Shown here one piece after another: positions 1 to 7,317 of a stretch of 64,000 nucleotides of DNA. The translations under genes and the position numbers were made by a program. The notes beneath the pieces were generated by a model, which was not told where the DNA came from, ran no database searches, and saw nothing but the letters and a program-made list of their open reading frames with translations. Location: contig NZ_CP084742.1 of assembly GCF_020520285.1 (NCBI RefSeq), forward strand, positions 1,488,001-1,552,000, given 5' to 3'. The DNA comes from Pseudomonas sp. L5B5. GTDB taxonomy: Bacteria; Pseudomonadota; Gammaproteobacteria; Pseudomonadales; Pseudomonadaceae. Each line of letters begins with the position of its first letter. Within the stretch, counting starts at the first letter, position 1.

Positions 1-747
1 GGCGTGCGCCCGCCCAGGGTCCATGCCCGGCGCGTGCTGCTGCTCGAAGGCTGCGTGCAACCGGGGCTGTCGCCCAACACCAACGCCGCCGCGAGCCGGG
101 TCCTGGATCGCCTGGGCATCAGCGTACAACCAGTGGCCGAGGCCGGTTGCTGCGGCGCCGTGGACTACCACCTCGACGCCCAGGAGAACGGCCGCCAGCG
201 GGCGCGACAGAATATCGACGCCTGGTGGCCGCACCTGCAGCAAGGCGTCGAGGCGATCGTCCAGACCGCCAGTGGCTGCGGTGCCTTCGTCAAGGACTAC
301 GGGCATTTGCTGGCCGACGACCCGGCCTATGCCGCCAGGGCGCGGCAAGTCGCCAGCCTGGCCCGGGACCTGGTGGAGGTGGTACGGACCGAACCACTGG
401 CAGCGCTGCAAGTGCGCAGCGGTCAGCGCCTGGCGTTCCATTGCCCCTGCACCCTGCAGCATGCCCAGCAACTGGGCGGCGCCGTGGAAAACCTGCTGCA
501 ACGCCTGGGTTTCAACCTGACCCCGGTGCCCGACGGCCACCTGTGCTGCGGCTCGGCCGGCACCTACTCGCTGACCCAGCCCGCCCTGGCCCGGCAACTG
601 CGTGACGACAAGCTGCGAGCCCTGGAAAGCGGCAGCCCGGACGTGATCGCCACCGCCAACATCGGCTGCCAGAGCCACCTGGATGGCGCCGGGCGCACCC
701 CGGTACGGCACTGGATCGAACTGCTGGACGCCACTCTCAACCCTTGA
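1..747 (+). CDS. glcF: Glycolate oxidase iron-sulfur subunit, C-terminal part (5' end outside window)
   Basis: This is the membrane-associated iron-sulfur subunit that takes electrons from the GlcD/GlcE flavoproteins during oxidation of glycolate to glyoxylate. The frame is open from base 1, so the N-terminal ferredoxin-like part lies outside the window. What remains is the pair of cysteine-rich (CCG) domains: a Cys-Cys-Gly near residue 49 of the visible part and a second in the GHLCCGSAG stretch near residue 182. The latter is the classic heterodisulfide-reductase-type motif. It is followed 17 bases later by glcG, the usual operon order. Confidence in the family is high; the real start cannot be seen. 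Confidence 0.93.
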   Translation, partial: GVRPPRVHARRVLLLEGCVQPGLSPNTNAAASRVLDRLGISVQPVAEAGCCGAVDYHLDAQENGRQRARQNIDAWWPHLQQGVEAIVQTASGCGAFVKDYGHLLADDPAYAARARQVASLARDLVEVVRTEPLAALQVRSGQRLAFHCPCTLQHAQQLGGAVENLLQRLGFNLTPVPDGHLCCGSAGTYSLTQPALARQLRDDKLRALESGSPDVIATANIGCQSHLDGAGRTPVRHWIELLDATLNP

Positions 748-764
748 ACCCAATGGAGCCTGCC

Positions 765-1172
765 ATGCACCACAAAGCCATCTTGTGTCACGACGAAGTC
801 AGCCGCATCCTCGCCGCCGCCCGGGCCGAGGCCCACCGCCAGCAATGGGCGGTGAGCATCGCCGTGGTCGACGACGGTGGCCATCCCCTAGCCCTGGAGC
901 GCCTGGACGACTGCGCGCCCATCAGTGCCTACATCGCCCTGGAGAAAGCCCGCACCGCCGCCCTCGGCCGACGCGAGTCCAAGGCCTACGAAGACATGGT
1001 CAACGCCGGGCGCAGTGCCTTTCTCTCGGCACCGCTGCTGACCTCCCTGGAAGGCGGCGTACCGATCCGCGTGGACGGCCAGGTGGTCGGCGCAGTAGGC
1101 GTGTCCGGCGTCCGCTCCGGCGAAGATGCCCAGGTGGCGCAAGTGGCCGCCAACTGCCTGGAAGGCTCCTGA
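765..1172 (+). CDS. glcG: GlcG/HbpS-family heme-binding protein
   Basis: A 135-residue single-domain protein of the GlcG/HbpS family (DUF336), the small protein that closes glycolate oxidase operons; members bind heme or cobalamin, but the role of GlcG in glycolate metabolism is not settled. The start is set at 765 because GGAG lies six bases upstream; in-frame ATG 753 and TTG 744 have no comparable site. The Gly-rich EGGVPIRVDGQVVGAVGVSG stretch near the C-terminus is typical of the family. It lies just downstream of glcF, so probably in the same transcript. It converges on the transporter gene ending at 1177, with four bases between the two genes. Confidence 0.88.
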   Translation: MHHKAILCHDEVSRILAAARAEAHRQQWAVSIAVVDDGGHPLALERLDDCAPISAYIALEKARTAALGRRESKAYEDMVNAGRSAFLSAPLLTSLEGGVPIRVDGQVVGAVGVSGVRSGEDAQVAQVAANCLEGS

Positions 1173-1176
1173 GCCG

Positions 1177-1629
1177 TCAGCTACGGCGTACGCTGCTGCG
1201 GTACATGAACAGCAAGGCCAGGGCCAGGCACAGCATCGCCAGGAGGCGGTTGCCGGAGAGCACCATGGCCGGGTTGCCGAACCAGCCGAAGTGGTCGATC
1301 AACATGCCCATGCCCAGCTGTCCGAGGATCACCGCCACCGTCGCCACGGCAGTACCCACCCGGGGCACCGCGCCAACCATCACCAGCATGTACACCACGC
1401 CGAACAGCGCGCCAGTGAGCTGCCACTTGGGCGCCTGCAACAGGCCCATGGCCTGGGGCGGCTGGAAAAACACGATCAGCAGCGAGGTGACCAGGGCACC
1501 GACGGCGAAGGTCAGCAAGCTGCTGCGCAACACCCCCACGCTCTGCCCCAGGCGGCCGTTGATCGCCGCCTGCACACTGAGCACCGCACCCGCGACGACG
1601 ACCACGACCAGCAATAAAATCAGGTTCAT
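1177..1629 (-). CDS. YdcZ/DUF606-family small DMT transporter, second of a pair
   Basis: A 150-residue membrane protein with about five hydrophobic segments, of the YdcZ (DUF606) branch of the drug/metabolite transporter superfamily. The conserved LIDHFGWFG stretch sits near residue 113 and is also present in the neighbouring copy. Its ATG at 1629 lies two bases after the stop of the upstream copy, so the two are certainly co-transcribed. Five-helix DMT proteins often work as heterodimers encoded by adjacent genes, which is the likely reading here. The substrate cannot be predicted. The pair is divergent from a LysR regulator that probably controls it. Confidence 0.85.
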   Translation of the reverse strand: MNLILLLVVVVVAGAVLSVQAAINGRLGQSVGVLRSSLLTFAVGALVTSLLIVFFQPPQAMGLLQAPKWQLTGALFGVVYMLVMVGAVPRVGTAVATVAVILGQLGMGMLIDHFGWFGNPAMVLSGNRLLAMLCLALALLFMYRSSVRRS

Positions 1630-1631
1630 GT

Positions 1632-2135
1632 TCAACCTCGGGCAATCAGGATCAGGGCGCCGACGATTAGCACCAGGGCCAGCCAACGCTCGGCGTTGAC
1701 CGGTTTGCGGGCACTGCCGAACCAGCCGAAGTGGTCGATCAGCACGCTCTTGCCAACCTGGCCGGAAAGAATCGCGATCATGGTCATGGCAATGCCGATA
1801 TGCGGCGTGGCCAGGGTCAGCACCACCACATAGATCGGCCCCAGCAGTCCGCCCAGCAACTGCCAGCGCGGCAACTGGTTCAAGGTCGGTCCCGGCTGCG
1901 GGCCACTGAACAGCAACAGCAAGGCCAGCAACGCCGCACCGACGCCGAAGATGCTCAGGGTCGCCCACAAGTGGCCGACCTGGGCTCCCAGGGGGCCGAG
2001 CAATCCGGCCTCCACCGACAGGCCCATACCAGCCAGGATCACCAGCGGCAGCAGGGCCAGACGCTGCCAGCCAACAGTGGATGCAGCACTGATCACAGGC
2101 GGTGGCAGCGTTGGCTCAAGGGTTTCGCAAGACAT
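1632..2135 (-). CDS. YdcZ/DUF606-family small DMT transporter, first of a pair
   Basis: A 167-residue membrane protein homologous to its downstream neighbour, with an N-terminal extension of about 25 residues before the first membrane segment. It carries the same (S)VLIDHFGWFG signature near residue 130. Length and five-segment pattern fit the YdcZ family rather than the ten-helix EamA transporters. It is the first gene of a two-gene unit transcribed away from the LysR gene starting at 2248, so the 112-bp gap probably holds both promoters and the regulator's site. The transported compound is unknown. Confidence 0.85.
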   Translation of the reverse strand: MSCETLEPTLPPPVISAASTVGWQRLALLPLVILAGMGLSVEAGLLGPLGAQVGHLWATLSIFGVGAALLALLLLFSGPQPGPTLNQLPRWQLLGGLLGPIYVVVLTLATPHIGIAMTMIAILSGQVGKSVLIDHFGWFGSARKPVNAERWLALVLIVGALILIARG

Positions 2136-2247
2136 GGGGCACCTCTTCGACTCATGGAAGGGCGAGCATTATTGGTTGCCCGTGCTTTGCGATAAATGGG
2201 AGCATGCCGACAACACCTTTGCGCAAATCGCACAGCAAGGACTCCCA

Positions 2248-3180
2248 ATGCAAGGCTTCAACGACCTGGGTTTCAAGGCCCTGCGGCTGTTCATCGCGGT
2301 GCTCGACCAGGGCAGTTTCTCTGCCGTGGCCCGACGCGAAGGCCTGGCACCTTCCTCCATTTCGCGGCAGATCCAGCTGATGGAACAGGCCCTGGGCCAA
2401 CAGTTGCTGTATCGCCATACCCGGGCGGTCAGCCCCACCGAGGCCGGGCGCCTGTTGGGGCATCATGCCCGCCGGGTGCTGGCACAATGGGAAGAAGCCG
2501 AGCAGGCCCTGCAAGAACAGCAGGACGAGCCCACCGGGCTGGTGCGGATCAACGCGCCGGTGGTGTTCGGCCAGCGGCATATCTCGCCCTGGCTGGGCGA
2601 ACTGCACCGGCGCTACCCCAAGCTGCAACTGGATATCCAGCAGACCGACAGCTACATCGACCCGTTGCAGGACGGCACCGACCTGCTGTTTCGCATCGGC
2701 GTGCTGGGAGACTCTTCGATGCAGGCCAGACTACTGGCACCCCAGCGCTACCGGGTCGCCGCCAGCCCGGGCTACCTGGCCCGTCACGGCCACCCCCAGC
2801 ACCCCGACCAACTGCACCAGCACCAATGCCTGGCCTACAAGGGCGAAAGCGGCCAGCAACGCTGGTTCTTCCGCCAGGGCCAGGAGTCCTGGACGCCCTA
2901 CAGCGTCACGGGCCCACTGACCGGCAACCACGCCGACACCCTGACCCAAGCCGCCGAACAAGGCCTGGGGCTGGTGATGTTTCCTTCCTGGCTGATCGGC
3001 GAGGCCCTGCACCAGGGCCGGCTAGTGGCGCTGCTCGAGGATTTCGAAGTGGCCACCAGCCTCGAGCCGCAGCAGATCACCGCCCTGTGGCCGGGCAGCC
3101 GCCGCTTGTCGGTGAAGGTCCGCACGGTGATCGACTTCTTCGTCGAGACCTTCGGGCCGGTGCCGTACTGGGATCGCTAG
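2248..3180 (+). CDS. LysR-family transcriptional regulator
   Basis: A 310-residue LysR-type regulator. The winged helix-turn-helix occupies about residues 5-65 (FSAVARREGLAPSSISRQIQ) and is followed by the linker helix and a two-lobed effector domain. The frame is open further upstream, but 2248 is chosen because AAGGA lies six bases before this ATG and because the HTH begins right after it, as in the family. It is divergent from the two YdcZ-type transporter genes and most likely regulates them in response to their substrate. The C-terminus is followed by an inverted repeat and then the convergent mntH gene. Confidence 0.9.
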   Translation: MQGFNDLGFKALRLFIAVLDQGSFSAVARREGLAPSSISRQIQLMEQALGQQLLYRHTRAVSPTEAGRLLGHHARRVLAQWEEAEQALQEQQDEPTGLVRINAPVVFGQRHISPWLGELHRRYPKLQLDIQQTDSYIDPLQDGTDLLFRIGVLGDSSMQARLLAPQRYRVAASPGYLARHGHPQHPDQLHQHQCLAYKGESGQQRWFFRQGQESWTPYSVTGPLTGNHADTLTQAAEQGLGLVMFPSWLIGEALHQGRLVALLEDFEVATSLEPQQITALWPGSRRLSVKVRTVIDFFVETFGPVPYWDR

Positions 3181-3187
3181 CGCGATA

Positions 3188-3297
3188 AGCGGCAAGCTCC
3201 AAGCGGCAAGTTGAAAGCCGGACGCGATCAGCCTTGGCTTCAGCGTTCGCTCTGGCTTTGGCTTGCCGCTTGGAGCTTGGAGCTTGGAGCTTGGAAC
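3188..3297. repeat. Inverted repeat with tandem heptamers, family of AAGCGGCAAGCT elements
   Basis: Two arms facing each other: AGCGGCAAGCTCCAAGCGG (3188 onward) and the complementary TTGCCGCTTGGAGC (from 3262). The right arm ends in three full copies of CTTGGAG and a fourth changed one. It fills the convergent gap between the LysR gene and mntH, and the mntH stop falls in its last bases. A related element lies at 54218-54291, again between convergent genes. A transcript could fold into a long stem here and act as a two-way terminator, but no T-tract is visible. Confidence 0.7.
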
Positions 3298-4610
3298 TAG
3301 AGGCTCGCTATGAGCCAGGCGTTGGCCGCGCTGATCACGGCGAACAGGCTCCAGGCCAGCCAGCGGGTCGGCCAGCGGTTGACGAACACGCCCATCAGGC
3401 GCGGGTCGTTGGTCATGCGGATCAACGGATACAGGGCGAACGGCAGTTGCAGGCTGAGCACCACCTGGCTCAGCACCAGCAGCTTGCCCACGGCGCCGTC
3501 GCCCAGCAGCCAGACGCCGATGAAGGCCGGGATCAGCGCCAGGCCACGGGTGATCAGGCGCCGTTGCCAGCAGGGAATCCGCAGGTTCAGGTAACCCTCC
3601 ATGATCACCTGGCCGGCGATGGTCCCGGTGAAGGTCGAGCTCTGCCCCGAAGCCAGCAGGGCCACGCCGAACAGCACGCTGGCCAGGGCCCCGCCCACCA
3701 GCGGATCGAGCAGATGGTAGGCATCCTGGATCTCCACCACGTCGCTGTGCCCGGTGTTGTGGAAGGCCGCCGCGGCGAGGATCAGGATCGCCGCATTCAC
3801 CAGCAGCGCCAGGGCCAGGGAGCCGATGGTGTCGATGCGCGCCAGGCGGATCGCATCGCTGCGACTGTCGATGTCCTTGCCCACCAGGCGGGTCTGGACC
3901 ACCGAGGTATGCAGGTACAGGTTGTGCGGCATCACCGTGGCGCCGAGGATGCCGATCGCCAGGTACAAAGGCGCGGCGTCGCTGATGGCCGCCAGCGATG
4001 GAGTGAAGCCCCGGACCACGTCCGGCCAGTAGGGTTTGATCAGCAGCAACTCGATGAAGAAGCACACACCGATGGTCGCCACCAGCGCCAGCATGATCGC
4101 CTCCAACCGGCGAAACCCGCGGTTCTGCAGGCCCAGTACCAGCAGGGTGTCGAAGGCGGTGATGACGATCCCTGTACTCAGCGACACCCCCAGCAAGAGG
4201 TGGAAGGCCAAGGCGCAGCCCAGCACTTCGGCCAGGTCGGTGGCGATAATGGAGACCTCCGCCAGCAGCCACTGGACCCGCGCCGACCAGGGGCTATAGC
4301 GCTCCCGGCAGAGCTGGGCCAGGTCACGCCCGGTGGCGATGCCCAGGCGCGAGCACAGGCACTGCACCACCATGCCCGCCAGGCTTGCCAGCAACACCAC
4401 GAACAGCAGGCTGTAGCCGTAGCGCGAGCCGGCCTCGATGGCCGTGGCCCAGTTGCCGGGGTCCATGTAGCCAATGGAGATCAACAGGCCGGGACCGGCA
4501 AAACGCAGCACGCGCTTGAACAACGAGGCGCGCGGATCGACGGTGACCGAGCCGGCCACTTCCGGCGGGCAGAAGGGAGCGGTGGCGATTTTCGGCAGGC
4601 TGAATTTCAC
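3297..4610 (-). CDS. mntH: NRAMP-family divalent metal cation transporter (Mn2+/Fe2+)
   Basis: A 437-residue inner-membrane proton-coupled importer of Mn2+ and Fe2+. The two metal-site motifs are intact: DPGN at residues 50-53 in the first membrane segment and MPH at 227-229 in the sixth. Eleven or so hydrophobic segments and the length match NRAMP proteins. The start is GTG at 4610, with GGA about ten bases upstream; the longer open frame upstream is Arg/Ser-rich and unlike the family. No riboswitch or clear MntR/Fur box could be made out in the 149-bp gap to the divergent DCC-family gene. Confidence 0.92.
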   Translation of the reverse strand: MKFSLPKIATAPFCPPEVAGSVTVDPRASLFKRVLRFAGPGLLISIGYMDPGNWATAIEAGSRYGYSLLFVVLLASLAGMVVQCLCSRLGIATGRDLAQLCRERYSPWSARVQWLLAEVSIIATDLAEVLGCALAFHLLLGVSLSTGIVITAFDTLLVLGLQNRGFRRLEAIMLALVATIGVCFFIELLLIKPYWPDVVRGFTPSLAAISDAAPLYLAIGILGATVMPHNLYLHTSVVQTRLVGKDIDSRSDAIRLARIDTIGSLALALLVNAAILILAAAAFHNTGHSDVVEIQDAYHLLDPLVGGALASVLFGVALLASGQSSTFTGTIAGQVIMEGYLNLRIPCWQRRLITRGLALIPAFIGVWLLGDGAVGKLLVLSQVVLSLQLPFALYPLIRMTNDPRLMGVFVNRWPTRWLAWSLFAVISAANAWLIASL

Positions 4611-4759
4611 AAGGGGGATTCCACGGCGGCTTGAAGCAGTTGCCCAGCTTAGAGGTTTCACTGCTGGGGCCCAAGCCTGAAATTTGTCGTTCAAGGCGAG
4701 TATGCTGCGCAGATTCTGGCCCTGGCCGGACGTCGCTCCACTCTTGCAAGGTTTTCTAC

Positions 4760-5221
4760 GTGGCTGACACCGCAACAACTCCGGCAGGCAATGCCCTGCC
4801 GCCCTTCCTGCAACCTGGCGAGCGGGTGCTGCTGTTCGATGGGGTGTGCAAGCTGTGCAATGCGTCGGTGCGCTTCGTCATCGCCCATGACACCGAGCGG
4901 CGAATCCGCCTGGCCTCGGTGCAGTCACCCCAGGGCCAGGCCCTGCTGGCGTGGGCCGGGTTGTCCACCGAGCAGTTCGACAGCGTGGTGCTGATCGAAG
5001 GCCGGCGCCTGTCCCTGCGCTCCGAGGCCTTCATCCGCCTGATGGCGCAGCTGCCCGCGCCCTGGCGCTGGCTGCGCCTGCTGCGCTGGGTGCCTCGGCC
5101 ACTGCGCGACTGGGGCTACGACTTCATCGCCCGCCATCGCTATCGCTGGTTCGGCCGCTACGACGCTTGCCTGCTGCCCAGCCCCGACCATCACGGGCGC
5201 TTCCTCGACGACACACCGTGA
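4760..5221 (+). CDS. DCC-family thiol-disulfide oxidoreductase-like protein (DUF393)
   Basis: A 153-residue protein of the DCC family (DUF393, YuxK-like). The defining motif is FDGVCKLCN, with the two cysteines at residues 30 and 33 after a short N-terminal arm. The family is predicted to have a thioredoxin-like fold; its biological role is mostly unproven. The GTG at 4760 is preceded by CAAGG at a spacing of about eight bases. No ATG in a better place exists. It is divergent from mntH and is followed by a REP-type inverted repeat, so it is probably a single-gene transcript. Confidence 0.85.
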   Translation: MADTATTPAGNALPPFLQPGERVLLFDGVCKLCNASVRFVIAHDTERRIRLASVQSPQGQALLAWAGLSTEQFDSVVLIEGRRLSLRSEAFIRLMAQLPAPWRWLRLLRWVPRPLRDWGYDFIARHRYRWFGRYDACLLPSPDHHGRFLDDTP

Positions 5222-5238
5222 CCTGCCATGCCACCACT

Positions 5239-5383
5239 TCGTGTAGCCGCTGCCACAGGCTGCGCACGACCCGGTACGGGCCGCAAGGGCTGGCCGTGCG
5301 ATAAACCTGGTGCACCTTCACCGACCGGCTTTACGGGCGCTACGCACCCGGTCGCAGCCTCGCACGCTCGGCAGCGGCTACAA
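5239..5383. repeat. REP-type inverted repeat pair (GTAGCCGCTGCC family)
   Basis: The left arm begins GTAGCCGCTGCCACAGGCTG and the right arm ends CGGCAGCGGCTACA, about 100 bases apart, so the pair can fold back on itself. The same family recurs at 13331, 22551, 26747, 41288 and 42577 in this window, always outside genes. Such REP pairs are spread through P. fluorescens-group genomes by RAYT transposases; no RAYT gene is in the window. Confidence 0.8.
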
Positions 5384-5495
5384 ATGGCGCTTTAGAGCGG
5401 TTCAGAAAAATGCCTTGAAGCTTGATAGCCAGATACTGGCGCAGTACTCAATCACTCATGCATCATGCATACAATTCGTCTTATGGAAGAGCCTA

Positions 5496-6272
5496 ATGAG
5501 CAACACGGAAATACAGAAGGCTTCACTGGCCTTACGATCTTACTCAGGCCAAGTCGAACTGCATGATCATGACTTCCATCAGATAGTCCTGCCTCAGTCA
5601 GGCTCGATGGAAATCGAGGTCGATGGACGTGGCGGCAAGGTCGACTGGAGTCAAGGGGTGATAATTCCAGCCGGTACTGCCCACGCATTCTCTTCCAAAA
5701 CCAGCAACACGTTCCTGGTCCTTGATGTGCCACTGCCCTCTGCAAGCATGCAAAAAAGCGAGGCTGAAACCATCAAGCAACTGAATGAGAAAAGCTTTTT
5801 CCCGGTCAGACCAGAGATTCGACATCTGCTCGATTACGCCAGCCGTAGCATGCCCTTGTTAACCAGTTCGACGGAAGTGGCCCGATCCTGGAGCACATTG
5901 CTGATGTCATCTCTGGCGCAGCGCCACAGCAACACCCCCGACCATGGGCAGTTCACCTTGGCCAGGGCACTGACCTACATTGAAAATCACCTTGATGCTC
6001 ACCTGACCGCCTCGGAGATCGCCCGGGTTTCAGGCACAAGTGAACGACGCTTGTACATACTGTTCGAGCAGCACCTGCGAATCACTCCATTCGCCCACGT
6101 GACTCGCTTGCGCCTGAACCTCGCCATGGACCTGTTGCGCGACACCCAGCTATCAATCACCGAGATTGCCCATCGAGTGGGATACGCCGATCAGAGCGCT
6201 TTGAACCATGCCCTGAAGAAAAGTCATGACTTGACCCCGGCGCTGGCTAGAAGGTACTCCAGAGCCTACTGA
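5496..6272 (+). CDS. AraC-family transcriptional regulator with N-terminal cupin domain
   Basis: A 258-residue regulator. Residues about 10-90 look like a small cupin sensor domain (VELHDHDFHQIVLP, then IIPAGTAHAF). Residues about 155-255 are the double helix-turn-helix of the AraC family (LTASEIARVSGTSERRLYIL, then SITEIAHRVGYADQSALNHA). The ATG at 5496 has GGAAG about eight bases upstream. Base composition drops sharply here: 29 of 60 bases at 5521-5580 are G or C, against 45 of 60 at 17101-17160. It is followed by an exporter and a radical SAM enzyme with the same low GC, and probably controls them. The inducer is unknown. Confidence 0.9.
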   Translation: MSNTEIQKASLALRSYSGQVELHDHDFHQIVLPQSGSMEIEVDGRGGKVDWSQGVIIPAGTAHAFSSKTSNTFLVLDVPLPSASMQKSEAETIKQLNEKSFFPVRPEIRHLLDYASRSMPLLTSSTEVARSWSTLLMSSLAQRHSNTPDHGQFTLARALTYIENHLDAHLTASEIARVSGTSERRLYILFEQHLRITPFAHVTRLRLNLAMDLLRDTQLSITEIAHRVGYADQSALNHALKKSHDLTPALARRYSRAY

Positions 6273-6372
6273 AAACATGCAGCCTGGAACAAATATCCGG
6301 CAGCACAAACCAATACCCTTCTGACCATTCTTTTTATCATCCCCGCTCCGAAACGCTCATCGGGCGGGGCTC

Positions 6373-7287
6373 ATGACACAAAGCACGACATCTTCCAAAA
6401 CCACTACCAATACCAGAACCGCCGCTTCGGCAACGGCCATCGGGGTCATTGCTGTATTTCTATGGTCGTGCCTGGCATTGCTCACGACCTTCACGGCAGG
6501 AATCCCGCCCTTTGAACTGCTGTCGCTGAGTTTCGCCGTGGCATTTCTGGCTAGCCTGGGCATCCTTGGACTACGAGGCCCGGCGGGGTTTGCTGGATGG
6601 CGTCAACCCTGGCAAGTCTGGGCAACAGGATTCCTGGGGATATTCGCCTACCACGCCTTGTATTTTTTCGCTCTCAAAGCCGCACCTCCTGCCGAAGCCA
6701 GCCTGATCGCCTACCTCTGGCCTTTGCTGATCGTCTTGCTGGCAAGCCTCGCCGGCGGTCAGCCATTGCATCATCGGCAACTGTTGGGTGCACTTCTCGG
6801 GCTCGCTGGCACAGCGTTCATCATGCAGCAACGATCGCAAACCAGCGTCGCCGAGATGCCGCTCGCCGGCTATGCGGCAGCGTTGCTCTGCGCCCTGGTG
6901 TGGTCCAGCTATTCGGTAATCAATCGCCGCTTCAATGCTGTGCCCAGCAGTATCATCGGCGGCATCTGCGGCTTGGTGGCCGTTGCCGGGCTGCTCTGTC
7001 ACCTGGCCTTCGAAACCACCGTCCCACCCGACTCCGAACAGTGGGCAGCCATCATTGGTCTGGGTCTGGGTCCGGTTGGCCTGGCCTTTTTTGCCTGGGA
7101 CCACGCCACCAAGCATGGCAACCTGGCTAGCCTGGGAGCCTTGTCCTACCTGGCCCCGCTGTTCTCGACCCTGCTGCTGATCCTCGTCGGCCAAACCCAC
7201 GCCAAACCGATTCTCCTGATACCTGCGCTACTCATCATCGCCGGAGCGGTGATTGCCACCTCTATCCAGCGCAAGCCCCGCTCCTGA
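6373..7287 (+). CDS. EamA/DMT-family exporter (YddG-like)
   Basis: A 304-residue inner-membrane protein with about ten hydrophobic segments in two EamA repeats, roughly residues 23-150 and 165-300. The layout (ALYFFALKAAPPAEASLIAY at the end of the first repeat's loop, FFAWDHATKHGN in the second) resembles aromatic amino-acid exporters such as YddG. It starts 100 bases after the AraC gene with GGCGGGG before the ATG, and ends 30 bases before the radical SAM gene. Exporters next to a biosynthetic enzyme usually remove its product; that is inference here. GC is lower than in the surrounding genome. Confidence 0.87.
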   Translation: MTQSTTSSKTTTNTRTAASATAIGVIAVFLWSCLALLTTFTAGIPPFELLSLSFAVAFLASLGILGLRGPAGFAGWRQPWQVWATGFLGIFAYHALYFFALKAAPPAEASLIAYLWPLLIVLLASLAGGQPLHHRQLLGALLGLAGTAFIMQQRSQTSVAEMPLAGYAAALLCALVWSSYSVINRRFNAVPSSIIGGICGLVAVAGLLCHLAFETTVPPDSEQWAAIIGLGLGPVGLAFFAWDHATKHGNLASLGALSYLAPLFSTLLLILVGQTHAKPILLIPALLIIAGAVIATSIQRKPRS

Positions 7288-7317
7288 TTCCATCTGTCTG
7301 CAAGGAACCCAATAAAA